Below, one piece after another: positions 34,155-42,890 of a stretch of DNA of 64,000 nt. The stretch spans positions 496,001 through 560,000 of the forward strand of contig NZ_JAQIOY010000002.1 in the NCBI RefSeq assembly GCF_028023555.1. The letters are read 5' to 3'. The translations under genes were made by a program, and so were the position numbers. The stretch comes from Thalassococcus_A lentus. GTDB taxonomy: Bacteria > Pseudomonadota > Alphaproteobacteria > Rhodobacterales > Rhodobacteraceae. Every line of letters begins with the position of its first letter. Position 1 is the first letter of the stretch. Below the pieces are notes generated by a model, which saw only the letters and a list, made by a program, of their open reading frames with translations, did no database searches and was not told the origin of the DNA.

Positions 34155-34169
34155 GAACTTTTTGAGAAC
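34155..34169 (-). promoter_or_regulatory. LexA (SOS) box before the 40-aa gene
   Basis: GAACTTTTTGAGAAC on the plus strand, i.e. GTTC-N7-GTTC in the direction of the small gene. It matches the alphaproteobacterial LexA consensus exactly in half-sites and spacing, and lies 64-78 bases before the ATG at 34091. A second GAAC ten bases further (34176) has 6-base spacing and is not counted. Confidence 0.8.
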
Positions 34170-34232
34170 AAAAGCGAACAAAATGGATTTTTATAGAACG
34201 CGGCAGGAACAAACAGCGGTCAATTGCGCGGC

Positions 34233-36323
34233 TCAGCCCACTCCGATCAGACGAATTGCTTCGTCCTGACGCATGAGCCACAGCAACAAACGGGCCGCTT
34301 TGCCGCGTTCGCTGCTCAGACCGGGATCCTGTTCCAAAAGCGCGCGCGCGTCGCTTTGGGCAACGGCCATCAGCGCGGCCTGCCGCTCCAGATCTGCGAT
34401 CTTGAACCGCGGCAACCCCGATTGGGCCGTTCCGATCAGATCACCTGCCCCGCGCATTTCAAGGTCAACCTCAGCGATCCGAAATCCGTCTTCGGTTTCG
34501 CGAAGGGTAGTCAGCCGGCGCGATCCGGTTTCCGAAAGCGGAGACTGATACATCAGCAGACAGGTACTCTCCGCTTCTCCGCGCCCGACACGTCCACGCA
34601 ACTGGTGCAACTGTGCCAGACCAAAGGTCTCGGCGCGCTCGATCACCATGATCGAAGCGTTAGGCACGTTGACACCCACTTCGATGACCGTTGTGGCCAC
34701 CAGAACCGAGGTTTTGCCAGCCACGAAATCCGCCATGGCCGCGTCTTTTTCCGCAGGCGGCATTTGTCCGTGAACCAGCCCGACAACCCCTTCGCCCAGC
34801 GCGGCCCGCAACCGTTTGAACCGCGCTTCGGCCGCGATCAGGTCGGACACTTCGCTTTCTTCAACCAAAGGGCAAACCCAATAGGCCTGTCTGCCCTCGG
34901 CTACCGCGCGGCGCAGATGGTCCACGACCTCGTCCATCCGTTCAGTCGACACGAGGGCAGTCTTGACGGGTTTGCGCCCGGGCGGTTTTTCGTCCAACAC
35001 CGAGACATCCATGTCGCCATATTGCGCCAATGACAGGGATCTGGGGATCGGCGTTGCGGTCATGACCAGAACGTCCGCCCCCTGCCCCTTTTTCCCGAGC
35101 TCCAGCCGTTGCCGAACGCCAAAGCGATGTTGTTCGTCCACGATAGCCAGACGCAGGTCAGAAAAAGCCACGTCTTTTTGAAACACAGCATGCGTGCCCA
35201 CCAAAATCTGGATGTCACCGCGTTCCAGTGCTGCCAGTTTGGCCCGGCGTTCCGCACCCTTGTCGCGCCCTGTCAGCAGCTCGAGCACCACGCCCGCCTC
35301 TTCGGCCAAGGGTTGCAGACCCTCCAAATGCTGGCGCGCCAGGATCTCCGTCGGCGCCATCATAACGCCCTGGCCGCCGGCCTCGACCGCGACGAGAAGT
35401 GCCATGAAGGCCACCAGTGTTTTGCCAGCCCCCACATCGCCCTGCAACAAACGGTTCATCCGGTCCGGATCCGCCATGTCAGCCGCGATCTCGTCCATGG
35501 CGCGCAGCTGCGCACCCGTTGGCTTGTAGGGCAGCTGCGACAAAACCTTTGCCCGCAAGCGACCATCGCCCGTGGACACGATCCCGCTGATCTTGCGCCG
35601 GTCCGCCCGCGCCAGAGCCAGCGTCAACTGATGTGCCATCAGTTCATCATAGGCCAGCCTCGCCCGGATCGGAGCGGTGGCTGCCAGATCGCCCTGCCCC
35701 TGCGGGTGATGTGCCTCGCGTATCGCCTCGGCCCATGTGGGCCAGCCTTCCTGCTCACGCTGGGATGGATCAATCCACTCGGGCAACTCTGGCACGCGGG
35801 TCAAGGCATCGGCGACGGCCTTGACCATCAGCTTTTGAGTCACGCCCGATGTCAGCGGATAAACAGGCTCAAACTCAGGCAGATCGGCGATGTCATCGTC
35901 GCGCAGGATATGATCGGGGTGTACCATCTGCGGAACGCTGTCGAACAATTCGACACGCCCTGAAATCACCCGTGTTTGCCCACTGGGCAAAACCCGCCGC
36001 AGGTATTCATCGCGGGCATGAAAGAACACGATCTGAAACCGCGTTGCTGCATCATCTGCTTCGATCCGGTATGCGCCCCCCCGGCTGCGCGGGGCCCTGT
36101 GCTGGCCAATCTGCGCCCGCACCGTCACGATCCCCGGCAGATCGGCCCCCTGAACCGTGTCGCGAAGCCGGCGGTCAATCACCGAATAGGGCAAGGTATA
36201 AAGCAAATCACGCGGTGCCAGCACATCCAGATGCTCCAGCGCGGTCGCGGTCTTGGGGCCGATCCCGTCCAACCCCTTGATGTCCGCAAACAGCGGCCAG
36301 AGTGGTTCGGGCCGCCCGCTCAT
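34233..36323 (-). CDS. recG: ATP-dependent DNA helicase RecG
   Basis: Helicase that reverses stalled replication forks and resolves branched DNA. 696 residues with an N-terminal wedge/OB domain (about 1-240), Walker A LLQGDVGAGKTLVAF near 290, the DEQH box (IVDEQHRFGVRQR), motif VLVATTVIEVGVNVPNA and QLHQLRGRVGRGEAES. The ATG overlaps the ligA stop by 4 bases (ATGA), so ligA-recG are translationally coupled. No LexA box is visible at their start. The SOS micro-protein gene lies downstream on the same strand with its own promoter. Confidence 0.97.
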   Translation of the reverse strand: MSGRPEPLWPLFADIKGLDGIGPKTATALEHLDVLAPRDLLYTLPYSVIDRRLRDTVQGADLPGIVTVRAQIGQHRAPRSRGGAYRIEADDAATRFQIVFFHARDEYLRRVLPSGQTRVISGRVELFDSVPQMVHPDHILRDDDIADLPEFEPVYPLTSGVTQKLMVKAVADALTRVPELPEWIDPSQREQEGWPTWAEAIREAHHPQGQGDLAATAPIRARLAYDELMAHQLTLALARADRRKISGIVSTGDGRLRAKVLSQLPYKPTGAQLRAMDEIAADMADPDRMNRLLQGDVGAGKTLVAFMALLVAVEAGGQGVMMAPTEILARQHLEGLQPLAEEAGVVLELLTGRDKGAERRAKLAALERGDIQILVGTHAVFQKDVAFSDLRLAIVDEQHRFGVRQRLELGKKGQGADVLVMTATPIPRSLSLAQYGDMDVSVLDEKPPGRKPVKTALVSTERMDEVVDHLRRAVAEGRQAYWVCPLVEESEVSDLIAAEARFKRLRAALGEGVVGLVHGQMPPAEKDAAMADFVAGKTSVLVATTVIEVGVNVPNASIMVIERAETFGLAQLHQLRGRVGRGEAESTCLLMYQSPLSETGSRRLTTLRETEDGFRIAEVDLEMRGAGDLIGTAQSGLPRFKIADLERQAALMAVAQSDARALLEQDPGLSSERGKAARLLLWLMRQDEAIRLIGVG

Positions 36324-38449
36324 CCGCCGATCAGCTCCAACCAGCCGTCTTCGTCCAGAATGGTCAGGCCGAGATCGCGGGCCTTCTTTTCTTTACTGCC
36401 CGCGCCCGGGCCCGCCACGACGATATCGGTCTTGGCCGAAACCGAGCCAGACACCTTGGCCCCAAGGCTCTCGGCGCGTGCTTTGGCCTCGGCGCGGGTC
36501 ATCTTTTCCAAGGTTCCGGTGAACACCACGGTCTTGCCTGCCACTGGTGATCCATCGGTGTCGGGCCGTTCTTCATCCTGAACGTCAAGATGGGCCACCA
36601 ACCGGTCAATGGCCGCGCGCTCGTTATCCTGATTGAAGGTCGAGACCAGCGATTCCGCCAACACGCTGCCGACGCCGTCGATGGCCAGCAAATCATCCCA
36701 GGCCGGCCCCTCAAGTGGCGCGGCCTGTTCAACCGCCGCTTCAAAACTGGTCCAGTTGCCATAGTGACGGGCCAAAAGGTTGGACACCTGCTCCCCCACA
36801 TGCCGAATGCCCAGCGCAAAGATGAGACGGCCCAGCCCGATCTTGCGCCGTGTATCAATCGCATCGAACAGGTTCCCGGCTGACTTTTCGCCCCAGCCTT
36901 CCTTGTTCCTGAGCTGTTGAAGCCCACTGCCAAAGCGTTCTCGGAGCGTAAATATATCCGCAGGCTCGGCTATCCAGCCGTCGGAATGGAACTGTTCAAC
37001 CTGTTTGGCCCCCAACCCTTCGATATCGAAGGCAGAGCGCGACACGAAATGTTTGAGCTTTTCGACCGCTTGTGCCGGGCAAATCAGCCCGCCGCTACAC
37101 CGCCGGACCGCATCACCTGCCTCGCGGATCGCATCCGATCCACATTCGGGGCAGAGCTGTGGAAAGGCATAAGGCACACTATCCGCAGGGCGTTTTGACA
37201 AATCAACATCGGCAACCTTGGGGATCACGTCACCGGCGCGGTAGACCTGCACCCAGTCGCCTGCCCGGATGTCCTTGGGCGCGCCCTTTTCATCGGGACG
37301 GATCGGCACACCCTTGGCGTCGATACCAGCAATGTAGTCTTCGTTGTGCAATGTGGCGTTCGACACCACCACCCCCCCGACCGTGACCGGGTTCAGTCGC
37401 GCAACCGGGCTCAGGGCCCCGGTTCGACCCACCTGAATGTCGATGGCTTCAAGGGTGGTCCAGGCCAGTTCAGCAGGGAACTTGTGTGCGATTGCCCAGC
37501 GCGGCGTTGTCGAGCGGAAGCCAAGCCGTGCCTGAAGCGCGAGATCGTCAACCTTGTAGACCACACCGTCGATGTCATAACCCAGCGTGGCCCTGCGTTC
37601 CTCGATCAGGCGGTACTGCGCGATCATCGCGCCCGTCGTTTCACAAAGCGCCGTCAATGGATTGGTCTGAAATCCCATATGAGCCAGCCGTTCAATCGCG
37701 GCCATCTGCGTTTCTGCCAAGGGGGCGGACAGTTCACCCCATGAATAGGCAAAGAAACGCAAAGGCCGATCACGGGTGATCGAAGAGTCCAACTGCCGCA
37801 AGGAACCCGCTGCAGCGTTCCGCGGATTGGCAAACTGTTTGCCACCGCGTGCCTCTTGGCGCGCGTTGAGGTTTTCAAAGTCGACTTGGCTCATGTAAAC
37901 CTCGCCGCGCACTTCCAGCACATCGGGCGCGTCAGCAATCCGATGTGGGATGTCCGCGATGGTCAGGGCATTGGCCGTGACGTTTTCGCCCTCAGCGCCA
38001 TCGCCGCGCGTGGCGGCCTGAACAAGGCGCCCCTGCTCATAGCGCAAAGACAATGAAAGACCATCGATCTTCGGCTCAGCCGTGAACCCGAGCGGGGCCG
38101 ACTCGGCCAATCCCAGATAGCGTTTGATCGAGGCCACAAAGTCAACCACGTCTTCATCTTCGAAAGCATTGGAAAGGGACAGCATGCGCACCGCATGGCT
38201 GACTTTGGAAAAACCCTCGGCAGGTGCGGCGCCGACTTGGTCGCTGGGGCTGTCTGAGCGCTTGAGCGTCGGGAACCGTGCTTCAATCGCAGCGTTGCGC
38301 TTCTTCAGCGCATCGTAGTCAGCGTCACTCAGATCCGGGGCGTCATTGGTATGATAGGCCGTGTTCGCAGCCAAAAGAGCCTGCGCCAAACGCGCCAGTT
38401 CGGCGGCGGCCTCCTGCTCTGTCAGTTCCTCTACGGCTTTCAGCTCCAT
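36320..38449 (-). CDS. ligA: NAD-dependent DNA ligase
   Basis: Seals nicks in replication and repair. 709 residues in the canonical order: Ia NAD-binding domain, adenylation domain with the lysine motif AEPKIDGLSLSLRYE near residue 130, OB fold, four-cysteine zinc finger (CPECGS...CSGGLICPAQ), helix-hairpin-helix repeats, and C-terminal BRCT domain (VAGKTVVFTGTLEKMTR). It is followed by recG with a 4-base overlap. Upstream, 140 bases separate it from ctrA on the same strand, with a hairpin at 38554-38583 between. Confidence 0.98.
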   Translation of the reverse strand: MELKAVEELTEQEAAAELARLAQALLAANTAYHTNDAPDLSDADYDALKKRNAAIEARFPTLKRSDSPSDQVGAAPAEGFSKVSHAVRMLSLSNAFEDEDVVDFVASIKRYLGLAESAPLGFTAEPKIDGLSLSLRYEQGRLVQAATRGDGAEGENVTANALTIADIPHRIADAPDVLEVRGEVYMSQVDFENLNARQEARGGKQFANPRNAAAGSLRQLDSSITRDRPLRFFAYSWGELSAPLAETQMAAIERLAHMGFQTNPLTALCETTGAMIAQYRLIEERRATLGYDIDGVVYKVDDLALQARLGFRSTTPRWAIAHKFPAELAWTTLEAIDIQVGRTGALSPVARLNPVTVGGVVVSNATLHNEDYIAGIDAKGVPIRPDEKGAPKDIRAGDWVQVYRAGDVIPKVADVDLSKRPADSVPYAFPQLCPECGSDAIREAGDAVRRCSGGLICPAQAVEKLKHFVSRSAFDIEGLGAKQVEQFHSDGWIAEPADIFTLRERFGSGLQQLRNKEGWGEKSAGNLFDAIDTRRKIGLGRLIFALGIRHVGEQVSNLLARHYGNWTSFEAAVEQAAPLEGPAWDDLLAIDGVGSVLAESLVSTFNQDNERAAIDRLVAHLDVQDEERPDTDGSPVAGKTVVFTGTLEKMTRAEAKARAESLGAKVSGSVSAKTDIVVAGPGAGSKEKKARDLGLTILDEDGWLELIGG

Positions 38450-38553
38450 GGCCCGCCCCCTCGGTTCGCAGCGTTAAGCGAAGTGATAGGCTTGGGCCGG
38501 GGTACAGTCCAGTCTTTGGCGCAGGATCGAGCCCCTCAATGACCGGTGGGGGT

Positions 38554-38583
38554 GCGGGAAACAGGCTCTGCGCCGTTTCCCGC
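38554..38583 (-). terminator. Hairpin downstream of ctrA
   Basis: GCGGGAAAC (38554-38562) pairs with GTTTCCCGC (38575-38583) around a 12-base loop, starting 7 bases after the ctrA stop in its direction of transcription. No T tract follows, so it may be a weak terminator or 3'-end stabiliser of ctrA mRNA. Confidence 0.5.
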
Positions 38584-38589
38584 TGTTCT

Positions 38590-39306
38590 TCAGGCGCTGG
38601 CTGCCAGTCTGCCGCTTTGGTCGTGAACCGGATCGGGATCGCGCAGAACATATCCACGCCCCCAGACCGTTTCGATGTAATTGTCGTCCCCTGTCGCCTC
38701 GGACAGCTTTTTGCGCAGCTTGCAAATAAAGACATCGATGATCTTGAGTTCAGGTTCATCCATGCCGCCATAGAGATGATTCAAGAACATCTCTTTGGTC
38801 AGGGTGGTGCCCTTTCGCAGGCTGAGCAGTTCAAGCATCTGATATTCCTTGCCGGTCAAATGCACCGGCTTTCCGGATACTTCGACTGTTTTGGCATCCA
38901 GATTGACCGCCACTTTGCCTGTTCGTATGATGGACTGGGAATGCCCCTTTGAACGGCGAATGATGGCGTGAATGCGCGCAACCAATTCGTCCCTGTGGAA
39001 AGGTTTGGTCAGATAGTCATCGGCGCCGAATCCAAAACCCTTGATCTTGTTTTCGGTGTCATCTTCGCCCGACAGGATCAGGATCGGCGTATCAATACGC
39101 GCCACCCGCAGCTGCCGCAGAACTTCGTAACCGTTCATATCGGGCAAATTGAGGTCCAAAAGGATCAAATCGTAATCATAAAGCTTCGCCAGATCGATGC
39201 CCTCTTCTCCAAGATCGGTGGAATAGACATTGAGGTTGGCATGGCTGAGCATCAGTTCGATACTTTTTGCCGTGGTAGGATCATCTTCCACCAAAAGAAT
39301 GCGCAT
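38590..39306 (-). CDS. ctrA: Response regulator CtrA
   Basis: OmpR-type response regulator controlling motility, cell-cycle and, in Rhodobacteraceae, gene-transfer-agent genes. 238 residues: receiver domain MRILLVEDDPTTAKSIELML with phospho-acceptor D51 and a linker, then the winged-helix domain ending GDDNYIETVWGRGYVLRDPD, nearly invariant among CtrA proteins. Upstream (39365-39379) is a TTAA-N7-TTAC site, one base off the CtrA consensus TTAA-N7-TTAA, suggesting autoregulation. sciP, encoding the CtrA antagonist, is immediately upstream on the same strand. In roseobacters ctrA is normally not essential. Confidence 0.98.
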   Translation of the reverse strand: MRILLVEDDPTTAKSIELMLSHANLNVYSTDLGEEGIDLAKLYDYDLILLDLNLPDMNGYEVLRQLRVARIDTPILILSGEDDTENKIKGFGFGADDYLTKPFHRDELVARIHAIIRRSKGHSQSIIRTGKVAVNLDAKTVEVSGKPVHLTGKEYQMLELLSLRKGTTLTKEMFLNHLYGGMDEPELKIIDVFICKLRKKLSEATGDDNYIETVWGRGYVLRDPDPVHDQSGRLAASA

Positions 39307-39364
39307 GGATGTTCTCCGGAAAGTGAGTGGTTCGTGAACTGAAAAGAACCCTGTTCGAAATTAG

Positions 39365-39379
39365 TTAACGCCTCCTTAC
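39365..39379. promoter_or_regulatory. CtrA-type box upstream of ctrA
   Basis: TTAACGCCTCCTTAC, a TTAA-N7-TTAC match to the CtrA box (TTAA-N7-TTAA) with one deviation, 59 bases before the ctrA ATG. A second partial site TTAA-N7-TAAA lies at 39407-39421, overlapping the sciP stop codon. Confidence 0.6.
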
Positions 39380-39406
39380 TGTAGTGGAAAAAACCAAACG
39401 ATCAAC

Positions 39407-39685
39407 TTAAGGTTGTCTAAATTTCTGAATCTGGGTGGTTTTGAGCGCTTCTTCGCCATGCAGAGTCGCGGCCTGCATCCATGACTGCAGTTCTTCTTCG
39501 CTCAGACCATAGCGCTCCAGCGCTTCTTCCATTGGCAACAGCCCATATTCCACGGCTTTTACGACCGTTGCCTTGCGCGATGCCACCCAGCGGCGTGTGT
39601 TGCGTGGCGGCAGATCAGCCCGTGTCAGATGGCCGCCGTTGGGCAGTTTTACCGCGCGCGGCCCGTCAATTTTCTTGAGATACAT
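39407..39685 (-). CDS. sciP: SciP, CtrA inhibitory protein (DUF1153)
   Basis: 92-residue helix-turn-helix protein of the DUF1153/SciP family, which in Caulobacter binds CtrA and blocks its recruitment of RNA polymerase (established). Key features are PRAVKLPNGGHLTRADLPP, the strongly conserved TRRWVASRKATVVKAVEYGL and the recognition-helix region EEALERYGLSEEELQSWM. It precedes ctrA by 100 bases on the same strand. A CtrA-type site TTAA-N7-TAAA at 39730-39744 lies 45 bases before its ATG. Divergent from mnmA. Confidence 0.93.
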   Translation of the reverse strand: MYLKKIDGPRAVKLPNGGHLTRADLPPRNTRRWVASRKATVVKAVEYGLLPMEEALERYGLSEEELQSWMQAATLHGEEALKTTQIQKFRQP

Positions 39686-39729
39686 GTTATCCCTCGTCCT
39701 TTGGCTGATGACATCAAGCCTGCGCGCGC

Positions 39730-39744
39730 TTAACAGCCTCTAAA
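39730..39744. promoter_or_regulatory. CtrA-type box upstream of sciP
   Basis: TTAACAGCCTCTAAA, TTAA-N7-TAAA, seven of eight consensus bases of the CtrA box. It is 45 bases upstream of sciP and 62 bases upstream of divergent mnmA; sciP is the likelier target. Confidence 0.5.
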
Positions 39745-39805
39745 ACACCCCCTTGAGAATGCTTCGGATTTTCCTATATTTCCGGACAATTCCACGGAGA
39801 ACTGA

Positions 39806-40948
39806 ATGCCCTATGATGCCGAAAGGCTGAATTCCCTTGGCTTTCCCAAGGCCCCTGCCGAAACCCGCGTGGTTGTGGCCATGTCCGGTGGCGTCGACAG
39901 CTCAGTTGTCGCGGCACAGCTAAAGGACGAAGGCTATGACGTTGTCGGCGTGACGCTGCAGCTCTATGACCATGGCGCAGCCCTGGCCAAAAAAGGTGCG
40001 TGCTGTGCCGGGATCGACATTCACGATGCGCGGCGCGTGGCCGAGGAAATGGGCTTTCCGCACTATGTGCTGGATTACGAGAATATCTTTCGCGATGCGG
40101 TGATCGAAGAGTTCGCAGACAGCTATCTGGGCGGCGCAACCCCGGTGCCTTGCATCCGCTGCAACGAGCGGGTTAAGTTCAAGGACCTGCTGGAGACCGC
40201 AAAGGATCTGGAGGCCGATTGCATGGCAACGGGCCACTATATTCAGCGCAAGACCGGAGACCATGGACCCGAGTTGCACTCGGCCGTCGATGCGGGCCGC
40301 GATCAGAGCTATTTTCTGTTTTCGACCACCCCCGAACAGCTGTCTTTCCTACGCTTCCCACTGGGGCATCTGCCAACCAAGGACGCAACCCGCGCGCTGG
40401 CCGCGAAATACGGTCTGGCCGTTGCAGACAAACCGGACAGTCAGGATATTTGCTTTGTGCCCGATGGCGACTACGCCGGCGTGATTGAAAAGCTACGCCC
40501 CGGCGCCGCCGAACCCGGCGAGATCGTACATGCAGACGGGCGGGTGCTCGGCACACATCGCGGCGTTATCCACTACACCATTGGCCAGCGGCGCGGGCTG
40601 GGCATCGGCGGCCTGTCTGAGCCGCTCTACGTGGTCAAGCTGGACGTGGATACAAAGACAGTGGTCGTTGGTCCGAAAGAGATGCTGGCAACCCGTACCA
40701 TCCCGGTGCGCGAAATCAACTGGCTGGGAGACGAGCCGTTTACATCGCGCGATGCATGGCATCTGGCCGTGAAGGTCAGATCAACCCGCCCGCCACGCGA
40801 CGCCATCATTCGCCCGCTGTCGGACACCGAGGCCGAAGTTGAACTTCTGACACCCGAAGAAGGGGTATCGCCCGGTCAAGCCTGCGTGTTCTACGCGCCC
40901 GAAGGATCACGCATTTTCGGCGGTGGCTGGATCTGGCGCGGACACTGA
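39806..40948 (+). CDS. mnmA: tRNA-specific 2-thiouridylase MnmA
   Basis: Thiolates U34 of tRNA-Lys, -Glu and -Gln. The 380-residue protein has the PP-loop VVVAMSGGVDSSVVAAQL near residue 24, the first catalytic cysteine in PVPCIRCNERVKF and the second in KPDSQDICFVPDGDY, followed by the C-terminal OB-like domain. The N-terminal extension MPYDAERLNSLGFPKAPAET is typical of Rhodobacterales. CGGAGAA precedes ATG 39806. It is convergent with ccmE, with a repeat element in the gap. Confidence 0.97.
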   Translation: MPYDAERLNSLGFPKAPAETRVVVAMSGGVDSSVVAAQLKDEGYDVVGVTLQLYDHGAALAKKGACCAGIDIHDARRVAEEMGFPHYVLDYENIFRDAVIEEFADSYLGGATPVPCIRCNERVKFKDLLETAKDLEADCMATGHYIQRKTGDHGPELHSAVDAGRDQSYFLFSTTPEQLSFLRFPLGHLPTKDATRALAAKYGLAVADKPDSQDICFVPDGDYAGVIEKLRPGAAEPGEIVHADGRVLGTHRGVIHYTIGQRRGLGIGGLSEPLYVVKLDVDTKTVVVGPKEMLATRTIPVREINWLGDEPFTSRDAWHLAVKVRSTRPPRDAIIRPLSDTEAEVELLTPEEGVSPGQACVFYAPEGSRIFGGGWIWRGH

Positions 40949-41004
40949 TCGTGTAGCGCCCAAGAGCTTGGCGGACCGGCATACGAGAGGGGCACCGTGA
41001 AACC

Positions 41005-41052
41005 GGGGGGCCAGCCCCCCGCGCCCCCCGGGATATTTGCAGCACAAAGAAG
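41005..41052 (-). repeat. Convergent-gap repeat, copy 3
   Basis: On the minus strand the core reads CTTCTTTGTGCTGCAAATAT then CCCGGGG (41052-41026), about 48 bases after the ccmE stop, followed by a GC hairpin GGGGGG/CCCCCC (41005-41020). The order and orientation relative to a stop codon match copies 1 and 2. Confidence 0.7.
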
Positions 41053-41099
41053 CACATGCGAGGGGCGATCAATGAAGATTGACCGCCAAGGTTTCGCGG

Positions 41100-41549
41100 T
41101 CAGCTGCCGGGTTCTTGATACACACCCTGTTCCTTGAGCGCATCCACCACCTCTTTGGGCATGTAGGTTTCGTCGTGCCGTGCCAGGATTTCCTGTGCAA
41201 CAAAAACGCCATCTACGTAGCGCCCGGTTCCGACCATGCCCTGATTTTCCTCGAAAAGGTCCGGCAGAACGCCGGTATAGGTAACCGGAACCACGGCACC
41301 GCCGTCGGTCACATTGAACCGGATCGTTTCGCCGTCGCCGCGCACCAGACTGCCTTCTTCGACGAGACCGCCAATGCGGAACACTTCGTTTGGCTGAGGC
41401 GGCTCTTCGACGACCTGACTGGGCGAGCGGAAGAAATTGATCCCGTCGCGCATCGCGTACCCGATCAGCGCAGTCGAAACCACCAACGCCACCGCCGCGA
41501 GGGCAATCACCTGAATCCGGCGCTGTTTCTTGAGCGATTTCAGAGCCAT
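41100..41549 (-). CDS. ccmE: Cytochrome c maturation heme chaperone CcmE
   Basis: Membrane-anchored periplasmic heme carrier of System I cytochrome c maturation. 149 residues: basic N-terminus KSLKKQRR, one membrane helix (about 13-31), then the OB-fold domain. The heme-binding histidine is H125 in ILARHDETYMPKEV, with the conserved tyrosine Y129. CcmE hands heme to CcmF, encoded at 10077-12044. The gene is alone here, divergent from the glycosyltransferase with 140 bases between starts. Confidence 0.97.
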   Translation of the reverse strand: MALKSLKKQRRIQVIALAAVALVVSTALIGYAMRDGINFFRSPSQVVEEPPQPNEVFRIGGLVEEGSLVRGDGETIRFNVTDGGAVVPVTYTGVLPDLFEENQGMVGTGRYVDGVFVAQEILARHDETYMPKEVVDALKEQGVYQEPGS

Positions 41550-41689
41550 GGGGCCCTCCTACATAGGCTTTGCGCTCTATATAATCGAAATGACGCCCAA
41601 TGGGGAGAGGCCCGCGCGGAATGTCACAGCTTGGCAGTCTGTCCAAGGCACGGTAAGGCGAGTCTAAGGGCAAATCAGAGGACGGCGCG

Positions 41690-42829
41690 ATGAAAGTGGC
41701 CATCGCCACATCGGACTATTTCGTGATGGGCGAGACGTTCATCAACCGTCACATCGAACACATGTTCGGCGGCAATACGGCCGTGATCTGCGGGCGCCAC
41801 AATGGTCAGGATCCACTGGGCAAGCCCCTGTTTACCCGCCGCGCCCCCCTGAGCGCCAAGGACAAGATCCTGGCGCCCTTCGCAGCACTGACCGGCGCGG
41901 CCCTGCACGGCACCTCGCGGCTGCCCTTCGGAGACAATCGCCAACGCCTGATGACCTTTCTGAAGGATCAGAAGGTTGACGTGATCCTGGCTGAGTTCGG
42001 GACACAGGCGCTGGTTCTGGCCAAACTCGGCAATGACATGGGATTGCCGGTCTACACCTATTGGCGCGGCACAGACGCATCAGCTGCGCTGCGATCGCGT
42101 CAGCGGGTTCGGTCCTATCGGTTGATGATGCCCCGACTGGCGGGAATGTTCTCGGTCAGCCAGTTTTTGCTCGACAACCTTGCAGCGCATGGAATTGCGC
42201 ACACCAATGCGCATGTGGTGCCCTCTGGCGTGGATATCCGCCGCTTTGCGCCCGGAGCCAAAACCGCTGGCAGTTTTCTCGCCGTCGGACGGATGGTTGA
42301 AAAGAAAGCGCCTCAGATCACGCTGCGCGCCTTTGCCAAGGCCGCGCAGGACCGGGACGCCCATCTGACCTTTATCGGCGACGGGCCGCTTCTGGAGACC
42401 TGCCGCGCGCTGGCCGCAGAGTTGGGCGTGGCTGAACAGGTCACCTTCACCGGCGCCCTGCCCCATGCCGAAGTTCGTGATCACCTGGTCGAAACCGAGG
42501 TATTCCTACAGCATTCCATCACCGCCAAGAACGGCAACACCGAAGGTCTGCCCACCGCGATACAGGAGGCTCTGGCCTGCGGCTGCATCACGCTGTCGAC
42601 ACGGCACGCCGGCATCCCCGAAGCCGTGGAGGACGGGCAGAACGGATTGCTGGTGGATGAATGGGATGAGAGCGGATTTGCTGCAAAGATCACTCAGATT
42701 CTGGATATGCCGGATAGATCGGCCATGACGCGCGCTGCACGGGCAACCGCCGAGGCCAAATTCGACAATGCGCAAGGTTTGGCACGGGTCGAAGCGGTCA
42801 TCCGGAACGGACCAAAGCGGTCTGATTGA
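41690..42829 (+). CDS. Glycosyltransferase family 4 protein
   Basis: 379-residue GT-B fold glycosyltransferase. It has an N-terminal Rossmann-like half (KVAIATSDYFVMGETFINRHIEHM) and a C-terminal half with VPSGVDIRRFAP, FLAVGRMVEKKAPQ and the EX7E donor-sugar motif in EGLPTAIQEALACGC near residue 290. These are the usual marks of retaining GT4 enzymes making polysaccharide or glycolipid. No polysaccharide cluster surrounds it. CAGAGGACGGCG precedes ATG 41690. Acceptor and sugar are unknown. Confidence 0.9.
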   Translation: MKVAIATSDYFVMGETFINRHIEHMFGGNTAVICGRHNGQDPLGKPLFTRRAPLSAKDKILAPFAALTGAALHGTSRLPFGDNRQRLMTFLKDQKVDVILAEFGTQALVLAKLGNDMGLPVYTYWRGTDASAALRSRQRVRSYRLMMPRLAGMFSVSQFLLDNLAAHGIAHTNAHVVPSGVDIRRFAPGAKTAGSFLAVGRMVEKKAPQITLRAFAKAAQDRDAHLTFIGDGPLLETCRALAAELGVAEQVTFTGALPHAEVRDHLVETEVFLQHSITAKNGNTEGLPTAIQEALACGCITLSTRHAGIPEAVEDGQNGLLVDEWDESGFAAKITQILDMPDRSAMTRAARATAEAKFDNAQGLARVEAVIRNGPKRSD

Positions 42830-42890
42830 CCTTTTAGCGCAACCATGGGCGCTGCCATCTTGCATGGCGCGCGCGCTTCCGGCACATTCT

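Noticed and set aside
34166..34179. Second GAAC pair next to the SOS box (GAAC-N6-GAAC)
   Set aside because: Spacing is 6, not the 7 bases required for the alphaproteobacterial LexA box; only 34155-34169 is counted.
39336..39349. GAAC-N6-GAAC in the ctrA upstream region
   Set aside because: Half-site spacing is 6, so it is not called a LexA box.
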